A stretch of DNA of 64,000 nt, from contig NZ_JACHCM010000001.1 of assembly GCF_014200755.1 (NCBI RefSeq), positions 770,367-834,366 of the forward strand. The letters run 5' to 3'. Both the position numbers and the translations under genes were made by a program. Shown piece by piece: positions 28,823-35,575 of the stretch; position 1 is the stretch's first letter; each line of letters opens with the position of its first letter. The notes beneath the pieces are model-generated. The model was not told where the DNA came from, did not search any database, and saw only the letters and a program-made list of their open reading frames with translations. The DNA comes from Rhodanobacter sp. ANJX3. Lineage in GTDB: Bacteria; Pseudomonadota; Gammaproteobacteria; Xanthomonadales; Rhodanobacteraceae.

Positions 28823-28856
28823 GCCTCGGAGCCACACGGTTCCGGGGCTTCTTTAT
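28823..28856 (+). terminator. Terminator or attenuator before the KilA-N gene
   Basis: An 11-bp stem (allowing G-U pairs) GCCTCGGAGCC/GGTTCCGGGGC with a 4-nt ACAC loop is followed by TTCTTTATG. It sits between P1 and the next gene. Confidence 0.6.
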
Positions 28857-28873
28857 GTGTCCAGGAGAACCCC

Positions 28874-29581
28874 ATGAGTATCGTCCTCGGTAACACCACC
28901 GTCCGCATGGACAGCGTGGGCAGATTCAATCTGAACGACATCCACCTCGCTGCAGGCGGGGCGCACCACCACAAGCCTGCCTACTGGCTGCGCAACAAGC
29001 AGGTGAAGGAAATCATCGCCGACCGGCTAAAGGCACAAATTAGTGACTTAGCGCCTGTGGTCGCCACGCGCGGTCGATACGGCGGCACCTACGTCATCAA
29101 GGGCCTCGTCTACTCCTACTCCATGTGGGTATCGGCTCCCTTCCACAATCAAGTAGTCGATGCCTATGACGCTATGGCGCAAGTCGCCGAGCCAGGGCAC
29201 GTGCTGCCGTCGAACCTATCAAAGATTTACCGGGAGCTGGCTGACCTGCACGACGAGAACGCGGCACTGAAGAAGAACCTCGAAGGTGCCGATGAGGCGC
29301 TGCGGTTCCACTCGAAGGTCGGCGACCTGAAGGGCACCTACTCGATCACAGAAGCAGCCCACCTCTTAGAGATGAGTGGGCAGGCCCTCGGTCTCTGGAT
29401 GGATTCCAAAGGACTCCTCTACAAGATGGGCGGCCCCTGGCTGGCGAAGCAGGCGATGCTCAACGAAGGCTATCTCGTGACCCGGATAGTGGAGAGGAAC
29501 AACGGTCTCCGCCAGCAAGTCCGCGTCACCGCGAAGGGACTGCTTTACCTGCACCGCAGGTTGAAGCGCGCCACCGCCTGA
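28874..29581 (+). CDS. KilA-N / antirepressor-like DNA-binding protein
   Basis: A 235-aa protein. Residues about 1-95 form a KilA-N domain (GRFNLNDIHLAAGGAHHHKP then GTYVIKGLVYSYSMWVS). A linker coiled coil follows. Residues about 160-235 match the phage antirepressor KilAC (ANT) domain (YSITEAAHLLEMSGQALGLW then LLYKMGGPWL and VTAKGLLYLHRRL). Such proteins bind DNA or neutralise repressors and control lysogeny. ATG 28874 follows AGGAGAACCCC. An in-frame ATG at 28715 would begin before the promoter and run through the terminator, so it was rejected. It is the first gene after attL, just upstream of the phage RNA polymerase. Confidence 0.85.
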   Translation: MSIVLGNTTVRMDSVGRFNLNDIHLAAGGAHHHKPAYWLRNKQVKEIIADRLKAQISDLAPVVATRGRYGGTYVIKGLVYSYSMWVSAPFHNQVVDAYDAMAQVAEPGHVLPSNLSKIYRELADLHDENAALKKNLEGADEALRFHSKVGDLKGTYSITEAAHLLEMSGQALGLWMDSKGLLYKMGGPWLAKQAMLNEGYLVTRIVERNNGLRQQVRVTAKGLLYLHRRLKRATA

Positions 29582-29607
29582 TCCACCAACAACTCATTCA
29601 CCACCTC

Positions 29608-29633
29608 AAGGCCCCCTCACCGGGGCCTTTTTC
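29608..29633 (+). terminator. Terminator between KilA-N and RNA polymerase genes
   Basis: AAGGCCCC-CTCA-CCGGGGCCTTTTT-type stem-loop with a terminal T-run, 18 bp before the polymerase start. Confidence 0.85.
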
Positions 29634-29650
29634 GTTTCTAGGAGACCCGC

Positions 29651-32071
29651 ATGGATACCGTGCAGCAGACCGCTTCCCTCCGCGACAGACAGCTCGCCCT
29701 CGAAGAAGAATCCCTGACCCTCGGCATCGACCGCTACCAGAAGGAGCGCGGACGCCAGGACGAAGCCGACTCCGGCCCCGGCCGCCGTCTCATCACCGAC
29801 AGCATCAACCCCCTCTCCGTAGCCATCGACACCTTCGTGTCCGACGCTCGCAACGGGAAGCCCGGCAAGAAGCATACCGCTGTGCGCTGGGTCGAGAAGT
29901 TCCCGTCTACCGAACTCGCCTACATCACCGTCCGCCACTGCCTCAACGCTATCTCGAACAGGGATACCCGTGTGCAGACGGTCGCTGAGGCCATCGCTAC
30001 GTCGATTGAGGACTCCATCAACTACTCGCGATTCCGCGAGGTCTCCCCCGGTCTCCACAAGCACATCCAGAACGTCCTGAAAAAGAGCACATCGCAGCGC
30101 CACTCGCGCAACGTGATGGAAGCAGCAACCCGCCGCGTCGAGCTGGAGCAGTTCGCGTTCCCCGGCCACGATGGCGTCCACTTCGGCATGAAGATGGTCG
30201 AGCTGTTCATCGAGTCCACCGGCTTCGGCATGCTGTTCAACGACTCGTCCCACGGGAAGACGAAGGAGCGCGTCCTGCTGCGCGGCACGCAGCACGTCCT
30301 CGACTTCCTTGAGAACGCGCACGACGCGGCAGCTCACTTCAGCCCCATCCGTATGCCCATGCTGGTTCCTCCGACACCTTGGGTGTCCTCCAAGGGCGGC
30401 GGATACCTGACCGACGCTGGCGGCCTGGTGCCGCTGGTGCGTACCCGAAACAAGCCCTACCTGCGCGAGCTGGGGAACGTGGACATGCCAGCCGTCTATC
30501 AGTCGGTCAACGCGATCCAGGCAACGGCCTGGAAGATCAACACATCGGTACTGAATGTCATGCGTGATGCGTGGGATGCAGGCGGCGGTATCGCTGGCCT
30601 GCCCTCCCGCGACCTGATCGAAGTGGCACCACTGCCGTCGCTGGATATGGACAGATATAAGGTAGAGCAGCCCGAGGAGTTCAAGGCGTGGAAGCGCGCC
30701 CGCGCCGACGTTTACGAACTCAACGCACGCACTACCTCACAGCGCGTCTCGGCGGCGCAGAAGATCGCGCTCGCTACCCGCTTCTCCAGCGAGGAGGCCA
30801 TCTACTTCCCGCACTCCCTGGACTTCCGGGGCCGCGTCTATCCCGTACCGGGAACCCTGAATCCCCAGGGCGACGACACGGCGAAGGCGCTGCTGACGTT
30901 CGCCAAGGGCAAACCGCTGGGTTCCAGTGGCGCGCGTTGGCTGGCAATCCACGTTGCCAACCTGTTCGGCGTGGACAAGGTGCCGTTCGCCGAGCGCATC
31001 CAGTGGGTGAAGGATCACCAGGAGCAGATTCTCGACTCCGCCCTGCAGCCGCTCGACGGGCAACGCTTCTGGACTGAAGCGGATTCCCCGTGGTCGGCGC
31101 TGGCCGCCTGCTTCGAGTGGGCCGGCTATGTAATGACTGGCACGGAGTTCGTGTCACACCTCCCCATCGCCCTCGACGGCTCATGCAATGGCCTGCAGAA
31201 CTTCAGCGCCATGCTGCGTGACCCCGTGGGCGGCAAGGCAACCAACCTGATCCCCCAGGAGAAACCCGCTGACATCTATACGCAGGTGATGAAGGTCGCC
31301 GCCGAGCGCATCAAGAAGGAAGCCGAAGGCGGCGACCCGATGGCGGCCCGCTGGGACGGCCAGCTCACGAGAGACATTGTTAAGCGTCCCGTGATGACCC
31401 TTCCTTATGGAGTGACCAAGGCAGGCATGCGCGGTCAGCTCATGGAGAAGATGGGCAACGACCGTGACAAGGGTGCCCACGAGGAAGCCTCGTACCTTGC
31501 TGGTGTCCTGTGGGATTCCATCGGTCAGGTCGTGATCGCCGCGCGCGTCGCGATGGATTGGCTGAAGGCGTCGGCGAAGGTTGCAGCGAAGGGCGACATG
31601 CCTGTGAGCTGGACTACGCCGGCCGGCTTCCCCGTCCTTCAGGAGTATCGCGAAAGCCTCGCAACGCAAGTCCAGACCTATGTTTCCGGCAGATCGGTGC
31701 GTATAAACACAAGCGTAGAAGGAACAAAACTTGATTCACGTCGTCAGGCCCTCGGCATCTCGCCGAACTTCATCCACTCCTGCGACGCGGCCCACCTGAT
31801 GCTCACTGTCTGCACCGCCCTTGAGAACGGCATTGTGGACTTCGCCATGATCCACGATTCATACGGCACCCACGCGGCGGACACCGACGTGCTGGCGGCC
31901 TCGCTGAGAGCTGCGTTCAACGAGCAGTATTCCCGTGAAGTCCTCACCGACTTCCGCAACGAGCTGGTCGCTCAGCTACCCGCTGAAGTGGCCGTAGAAC
32001 TTCCCGAACTCCCGCCGAACGGCGACCTCGACCTCTCCCTCGTGGAGCAGTCCCTCTACTTTTTTGCCTAA
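29651..32071 (+). CDS. T7-like single-subunit DNA-dependent RNA polymerase
   Basis: An 806-aa phage RNA polymerase (T7 gp1: 883 aa). Catalytic residues match T7: Asp509 in ALDGSCNGLQNFSAML, Lys578 and Tyr586 in KRPVMTLPYG, Asp736 in MIHDSYGT. The protein ends in the -FFA foot that closes the active site. It transcribes the phage middle and late genes from phage-specific promoters and ignores host promoters. ATG 29651 follows AGGAGACCCGC. A copy of the presumed cognate promoter lies inside the gene at 31702. Confidence 0.97.
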   Translation: MDTVQQTASLRDRQLALEEESLTLGIDRYQKERGRQDEADSGPGRRLITDSINPLSVAIDTFVSDARNGKPGKKHTAVRWVEKFPSTELAYITVRHCLNAISNRDTRVQTVAEAIATSIEDSINYSRFREVSPGLHKHIQNVLKKSTSQRHSRNVMEAATRRVELEQFAFPGHDGVHFGMKMVELFIESTGFGMLFNDSSHGKTKERVLLRGTQHVLDFLENAHDAAAHFSPIRMPMLVPPTPWVSSKGGGYLTDAGGLVPLVRTRNKPYLRELGNVDMPAVYQSVNAIQATAWKINTSVLNVMRDAWDAGGGIAGLPSRDLIEVAPLPSLDMDRYKVEQPEEFKAWKRARADVYELNARTTSQRVSAAQKIALATRFSSEEAIYFPHSLDFRGRVYPVPGTLNPQGDDTAKALLTFAKGKPLGSSGARWLAIHVANLFGVDKVPFAERIQWVKDHQEQILDSALQPLDGQRFWTEADSPWSALAACFEWAGYVMTGTEFVSHLPIALDGSCNGLQNFSAMLRDPVGGKATNLIPQEKPADIYTQVMKVAAERIKKEAEGGDPMAARWDGQLTRDIVKRPVMTLPYGVTKAGMRGQLMEKMGNDRDKGAHEEASYLAGVLWDSIGQVVIAARVAMDWLKASAKVAAKGDMPVSWTTPAGFPVLQEYRESLATQVQTYVSGRSVRINTSVEGTKLDSRRQALGISPNFIHSCDAAHLMLTVCTALENGIVDFAMIHDSYGTHAADTDVLAASLRAAFNEQYSREVLTDFRNELVAQLPAEVAVELPELPPNGDLDLSLVEQSLYFFA
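31702..31724 (+). promoter_or_regulatory. Phage RNA-polymerase promoter P2, inside the polymerase gene
   Basis: TATAAACACAAGC-GTAGAAGGAA lies in codons for VRINTSVEG of the RNA polymerase. It shares the left 13 bases exactly with the site at 28720. It would drive the small early genes and replication genes. Confidence 0.75.
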
Positions 32072-32104
32072 TCACTTGACTCTAGTCAACCCTTGAGGAT
32101 GCGT

Positions 32105-32245
32105 ATGACCATTCAATACAACTCGATGCTGCATACCCACACCGCCACCGACCGCTACGGCGTGGTGCTGGCCGTCTACAACCCGGCCGTCCACGGCACC
32201 CTCGCGGACTTCCGCGCCACCGCCCGCGCCCTGGTCGGAGGCTGA
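32105..32245 (+). CDS. Small hypothetical phage protein
   Basis: A 46-aa protein starting MTIQYNSMLHTHTATDRYGV, with GAGG six nt before the ATG. It is the first gene after the RNA polymerase, in the position of T7 class II host-takeover genes. No family recognised. Confidence 0.6.
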   Translation: MTIQYNSMLHTHTATDRYGVVLAVYNPAVHGTLADFRATARALVGG

Positions 32246-32249
32246 CCCG

Positions 32250-32405
32250 GTGCTGATCTGGACTCTGAGCGATGTCATCGCCGTCTCCTTCTTCGCCCTC
32301 GCTAGCGGCGCTCTCGTCGTCCTCTGGATTTTCGAGCTGAGCCGCCGCGCCGCGCGCCGCATCCGCAACTCCTTCCGCAACCTCTGGAACCGCAAACATG
32401 GCTAA
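32250..32405 (+). CDS. Small single-span membrane protein
   Basis: A 51-aa protein from GTG 32250, with CGGAGG 8 nt upstream. It has one hydrophobic helix (VIAVSFFALASGALVVLWIF, residues 9-28) followed by a strongly basic tail (SRRAARRIRNSFRNLW), so N-out/C-in topology is expected. The stop overlaps the next gene. Function unknown. Confidence 0.65.
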   Translation: MLIWTLSDVIAVSFFALASGALVVLWIFELSRRAARRIRNSFRNLWNRKHG

Positions 32406-32634
32406 GGCACGCACCGTCTCCCCGTTCTACACCAAGCGCATGCAGCGCATGGCCGTCGCCGCTACGCGCACCAACGATCTGAACCTGATCCTCACCGTCA
32501 CCGGCGAGATCAAGCGTGCGATCAAGTGGCGCGCGTACAACCACCTGCTGCGCCACTCGTGGCCTCGTCCGATGTCCGGCGTCAATTACGCCCGCATCGA
32601 CACGAACCTCGGCCTGATGGCGCGCTTTTCTTGA
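32398..32634 (+). CDS. Small basic hypothetical phage protein
   Basis: A 78-aa basic protein (MAKARTVSPFYTKRMQRMAV) that overlaps the previous gene by 8 nt and the next by 4. Central segment LNLILTVTGEIKRAIKWRAY predicts helix. Unrecognised. Confidence 0.65.
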   Translation: MAKARTVSPFYTKRMQRMAVAATRTNDLNLILTVTGEIKRAIKWRAYNHLLRHSWPRPMSGVNYARIDTNLGLMARFS

Positions 32635-32918
32635 GTCTCGCGTCAACCGTCCGGGATCGCGTTCTCTCCTCGTCCCCTGAAGCTGCGGCTCAGGGGGCCT
32701 TCGAGGTCATCAACGCCCTGCAAGACCTTCACCCGGCTCGCCAGGTTCTCGCACTGGCCGCCGCGCTGAAGGTGACCGCCGATGTCTTCGAGATCGACCC
32801 CCGCGAACTGCTGGGGATCGTCACTCGCATGGAGGCTCAGGCGCGCTTCGACAACCAAGACTTTTTCACCGCCGTGACGCTGTACGTCGAAGGCGAAATC
32901 AAAAGGAAATACGCATGA
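32631..32918 (+). CDS. Small hypothetical phage protein (TTG start)
   Basis: A 95-aa helical protein starting at TTG 32631 in a TTGA overlap with the preceding stop. Sequence includes RQVLALAAALKVTADVFEID. The earlier in-frame ATG at 32526 gives a proline/arginine-rich leader that is just the shifted reading of the gene before it, so the later start was chosen. It overlaps the next ATG by 4 nt. Confidence 0.65.
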   Translation: MSLASTVRDRVLSSSPEAAAQGAFEVINALQDLHPARQVLALAAALKVTADVFEIDPRELLGIVTRMEAQARFDNQDFFTAVTLYVEGEIKRKYA

Positions 32919-33439
32919 GCCACAAGAAGTTCAACGTCGGTGACCGAGTGAAGTTCATCAAGGACTACAGCGTCCACGGCGCTCCGCTGGGTTCGGTGGG
33001 CGTCGTCAGGTCGTTGGGGAATTACGACTGCTACTACGTAGAGCTGGACAACGGCACCTTCCCTGAGCCTGCTGCTGAGCATCGCTTGGAGCTGGTCAAG
33101 GCCGCAAAAGGAAAGCCAAGCACTGCGTTCAAGACCGGCATGAAAGGCAAGACCGAGGCAGGCCATAAGTACGAAGTGCTCGCTGTCTTCCCGCAGCGCG
33201 CGAAGTCCATCATCGCTGACGTTAACGGAACCGTGCGCGATTACTACCCGGATGGGCGAGCCTCGAACCTGGGCCACTGCGGCTTCGATCTGATCCCCAC
33301 CAAGTCCACGCTCACCACGTTCATCAACATTTACCGCGACGGCTACTCCACCGGCCATCCAACCCTGCACGCGGCCCGCGTCGCAGCAAACCTCGGCGTA
33401 CTCATCGTCGGCCACGAGCTGACCGTCGAAGCCCCGTGA
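32915..33439 (+). CDS. Hypothetical phage protein with SH3-like N-terminus
   Basis: A 174-aa protein. The N-terminal 60 residues (NVGDRVKFIKDYSVHGAPLG then VGVVRSLGNYDCYYVELDNG) look like a KOW/SH3-type barrel. The C-terminal half contains YEVLAVFPQRAKSIIADVNG. No family assigned. The position in the early region suggests a DNA-metabolism or host-interaction role, as inference only. Confidence 0.7.
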   Translation: MSHKKFNVGDRVKFIKDYSVHGAPLGSVGVVRSLGNYDCYYVELDNGTFPEPAAEHRLELVKAAKGKPSTAFKTGMKGKTEAGHKYEVLAVFPQRAKSIIADVNGTVRDYYPDGRASNLGHCGFDLIPTKSTLTTFINIYRDGYSTGHPTLHAARVAANLGVLIVGHELTVEAP

Positions 33440-33585
33440 TAACCCCCACCGAACTCCTCCGGGACGCCTACCGGGAGCTGGATGAATCCGGCTCCCTGTC
33501 CCCCACGACCCTGCGCAATCTCCACACGGCCGGCATCGACACCGCCGTGTTGACTGCAATCTCAACCCTCGAAACGGAAGACTGA
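33436..33585 (+). CDS. Small hypothetical phage protein (GTG start)
   Basis: A 49-aa acidic protein (MITPTELLRDAYRELDESGS) starting at GTG in a 4-nt overlap with the previous stop and ending directly before the SSB ATG, so it is translationally coupled on both sides. Unrecognised. Confidence 0.6.
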   Translation: MITPTELLRDAYRELDESGSLSPTTLRNLHTAGIDTAVLTAISTLETED

Positions 33586-34251
33586 ATGGCACAGAAGAAG
33601 TACCCGATCCTCAACACCCCGAAGGGTGTGGCCGTATGGCCGAACCTTAACGCCCCGGACACGAAGTTCAAGCCCGAAGGCGAGTACACCGCGCGACTGG
33701 CGTTCGATCCGAACCTGCCCGAAGTGCAGAAGCTCATCTCCACGCTGGAAAAAGTCCGCGACGAACTGTTCGAGGAGTTCAAGGCTGAGAAGCCGGCCCA
33801 CAAGAAGTTCGAGGTTGCCCCGGTGTTCACCGAGGAGCTGGACAAGGAAGGCGAAGAAACCGGCCGCATCACGATCAACTTCAAGATGAAGGCGAGCGGC
33901 GTCAGCAAGAAGACGAACAAGCCGTGGACGCGCAAGCCCACGATCTTCGACAGCAAGGGCAAGGAAATCAAGAACCCGCCGACCATCGGTGGCGGTTCGG
34001 TTCTCCGCGTTGCCTGCGAGCTGGGTGGCGGCGGCGTGCCGAGCGCCAAGAAGTTCTACCTGTCACCGAAGCTGGTCGGCGTGAAGCTGCTGGAGCTGGT
34101 GACGTTCGGTAGCGTGACCGCTGCAGGCTGCGGCTTCGGCGAAGACGAAGGCGGCTACGAGGCCGACGACGACACACCGGCATCGGGTTCGTTCGACTCC
34201 GACGAGTCGGGCAGTGACGAGGGCGATCATGGCGGCAGCGGGGACTTCTAA
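33586..34251 (+). CDS. Single-stranded DNA-binding protein (T7 gp2.5-like)
   Basis: A 221-aa SSB of the T7 gp2.5 type. An OB-fold body (LNTPKGVAVWPNLNAPDT, then GEYTARLAFDP) is followed by an acidic, flexible tail ending GDF with a terminal Phe, the polymerase and helicase contact in T7. It coats ssDNA and coordinates the replisome. The gene overlaps the RusA start by 23 nt. Confidence 0.9.
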   Translation: MAQKKYPILNTPKGVAVWPNLNAPDTKFKPEGEYTARLAFDPNLPEVQKLISTLEKVRDELFEEFKAEKPAHKKFEVAPVFTEELDKEGEETGRITINFKMKASGVSKKTNKPWTRKPTIFDSKGKEIKNPPTIGGGSVLRVACELGGGGVPSAKKFYLSPKLVGVKLLELVTFGSVTAAGCGFGEDEGGYEADDDTPASGSFDSDESGSDEGDHGGSGDF

Positions 34252-34675
34252 GTTCCTGACACCGGGCATGAAGCCGGAAGCAGTGGTGGCGGGACATCTC
34301 GCCACCATCGTCATCCCACTCGAACCTCTACCCGCATCCCGCCCCCGCGTTACCAAGTGGGGCACCTACATCGCAAAGCCGTACAAGCAGTGGATCGACG
34401 CTGCACTCAAGGTCGTCCCCCAGGGCAACCTCTGGCTCGACAAGAACCTCCCGCTCCTCGTTGTGACCACGGCCGTCTGTACGAAGGCCCGCACGTCCAA
34501 GCTTTTCTTCCCCCGCATGGATGTCGATAACACCGCAAAGGCGGCCCTCGACATCATCACGAAGATCGGCGGCTACTGGGCTGACGACAATCAGATTGTC
34601 CACCTGGTTACAACCAAGCGCTTCGTCAGACCTGACGAGCCAGCGCACACCTCCCTCAGTATTTACTCGTTGTGA
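34229..34675 (+). CDS. RusA-family Holliday-junction resolvase
   Basis: A 148-aa nuclease. It has the RusA pattern PLPASRPRVTKWGTYIAK, then PRMDVDNTAKAALDIITKIG and GYWADDNQIVHLV, carrying the essential Asp residues. RusA enzymes resolve Holliday junctions. It occupies the place of T7 endonuclease I (gp3), which is unrelated, so the function is probably conserved by replacement. ATG 34229 follows GAGGG by 5 nt; the earlier GTG at 34214 lacks a site. Confidence 0.85.
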   Translation: MAAAGTSKFLTPGMKPEAVVAGHLATIVIPLEPLPASRPRVTKWGTYIAKPYKQWIDAALKVVPQGNLWLDKNLPLLVVTTAVCTKARTSKLFFPRMDVDNTAKAALDIITKIGGYWADDNQIVHLVTTKRFVRPDEPAHTSLSIYSL

Positions 34676-35064
34676 AGATCAAAGCCCTCGACACCATCGA
34701 GCGCATCTTCGTTACCTGTTCCATGACCGCTCCCTCCGCCGACATCGGCGTTGCGGAACTGGCGAGCGCACATCGCCGCCAGGGTTACTCCGAGATCGCT
34801 GTTCACTACGTCATTCGACGGGACGGCACCGTGGAGAAGGGACGCGACGAAAGCTTGCGTGGTGCTGCTGCGCCCACCCATGCCTCCAGCTCGCTCCAGG
34901 TCTGCCTCATCGGTGGCCTTAACGAGTCCCTGGAAACCAAGGGTCGATTCACTCCTGAGCAGATCAAGGTGCTGCGGCGCGCTTCAGAGCTGCGTGGCGT
35001 GCCGTTGGCGTTCGGCCACGAGCCACCCCTCCTCTCACTGAAAGAACTCCTCAAGGAATCCTGA
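34672..35064 (+). CDS. Degenerate T7 lysozyme (gp3.5) homologue, probable RNA-polymerase regulator
   Basis: A 130-aa homologue of T7 gp3.5: IFVTCSMTAPSADIGVAELA, EIAVHYVIRRDGTVEKGRDE, then LQVCLIGGLNE and FTPEQIKVLRR. In T7 it is both a zinc amidase and an inhibitor of the phage polymerase. Here zinc ligand His17 is replaced by Thr (IFVTC for IFVHC), the Cys130 and Lys128 region is replaced by PPLLSL, and Tyr46 by Val; only the HE near the C-terminus survives. Amidase activity is therefore unlikely, while the fold that binds polymerase remains. GTG start overlaps the RusA stop. Confidence 0.8.
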   Translation: MKIKALDTIERIFVTCSMTAPSADIGVAELASAHRRQGYSEIAVHYVIRRDGTVEKGRDESLRGAAAPTHASSSLQVCLIGGLNESLETKGRFTPEQIKVLRRASELRGVPLAFGHEPPLLSLKELLKES

Positions 35065-35417
35065 TGAACCTCCCGCCGCAATCAAAGACCGTGCTCGCGC
35101 ACCTCCGTGCCGAAGCGCACATCACCTCATGGCAAGCCGAAGGCGTGTACCGCATCCGACGCCTTGCCTCGCGCATCGACGAGATCGTTGCGGCGGGATA
35201 CGAGGTCACCAAGACCGAGGCGCGTGACGCCACTGGTCAGCGTTACATCCGCTACTCCCTGAGCGCAGCGCAGAAGCGCTACGCCGGCCCCATCAATCCG
35301 CCGCGCGCGAAGTGTCTGCGCCTGACCGTCGAACACATCGAAGAAACGATGCACGAACTCGGCTACTGCCGCTGCGCTGTGGAAAAACTCATCAACCGCC
35401 TGAAGGAATCTGCATGA
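35064..35417 (+). CDS. Helix-turn-helix domain protein (phage winged-helix type)
   Basis: A 117-aa protein. Its N-terminal 70 residues (TVLAHLRAEAHITSWQAEG, YRIRRLASRIDEIVAAGYEV then GQRYIRYSL) match the small phage winged-helix family HTH_39. The C-terminal part has HIEETMHELGYCRCAVEKLI. It may regulate phage or host transcription. Its ATG overlaps the previous stop and its end overlaps the next start. Confidence 0.65.
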   Translation: MNLPPQSKTVLAHLRAEAHITSWQAEGVYRIRRLASRIDEIVAAGYEVTKTEARDATGQRYIRYSLSAAQKRYAGPINPPRAKCLRLTVEHIEETMHELGYCRCAVEKLINRLKESA

Positions 35418-35575
35418 CCCGTACTGCCACCGCTATGCGTAACGCGTTCCACAGTGCCTACATCGCTGCGAACCACACCAACAAGACAACCGCACTCGTC
35501 GGTTCGGCGCTGAAGCGCCACGTCGGTCTGGTGACCCGCAAGACCATGTGGTCGATCCAGCGTGGAAAGCGCTGA
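35414..35575 (+). CDS. Small basic hypothetical phage protein
   Basis: A 53-aa basic protein (MTRTATAMRNAFHSAYIAAN) in an ATGA overlap with the previous gene and overlapping the primase-helicase start by 14 nt. Unrecognised. Confidence 0.6.
   Translation: MTRTATAMRNAFHSAYIAANHTNKTTALVGSALKRHVGLVTRKTMWSIQRGKR

Noticed and set aside
28715-28873. Upstream ATG for the KilA-N protein
   Set aside because: The extension would overlap the phage promoter and terminator and lacks a ribosome site, while ATG 28874 has one.
32076-32089. Palindrome TTGACTCTAGTCAA just after the RNA polymerase stop
   Set aside because: The loop is only 2 nt, no T-run follows and there is no second copy; could be an operator but unsupported.
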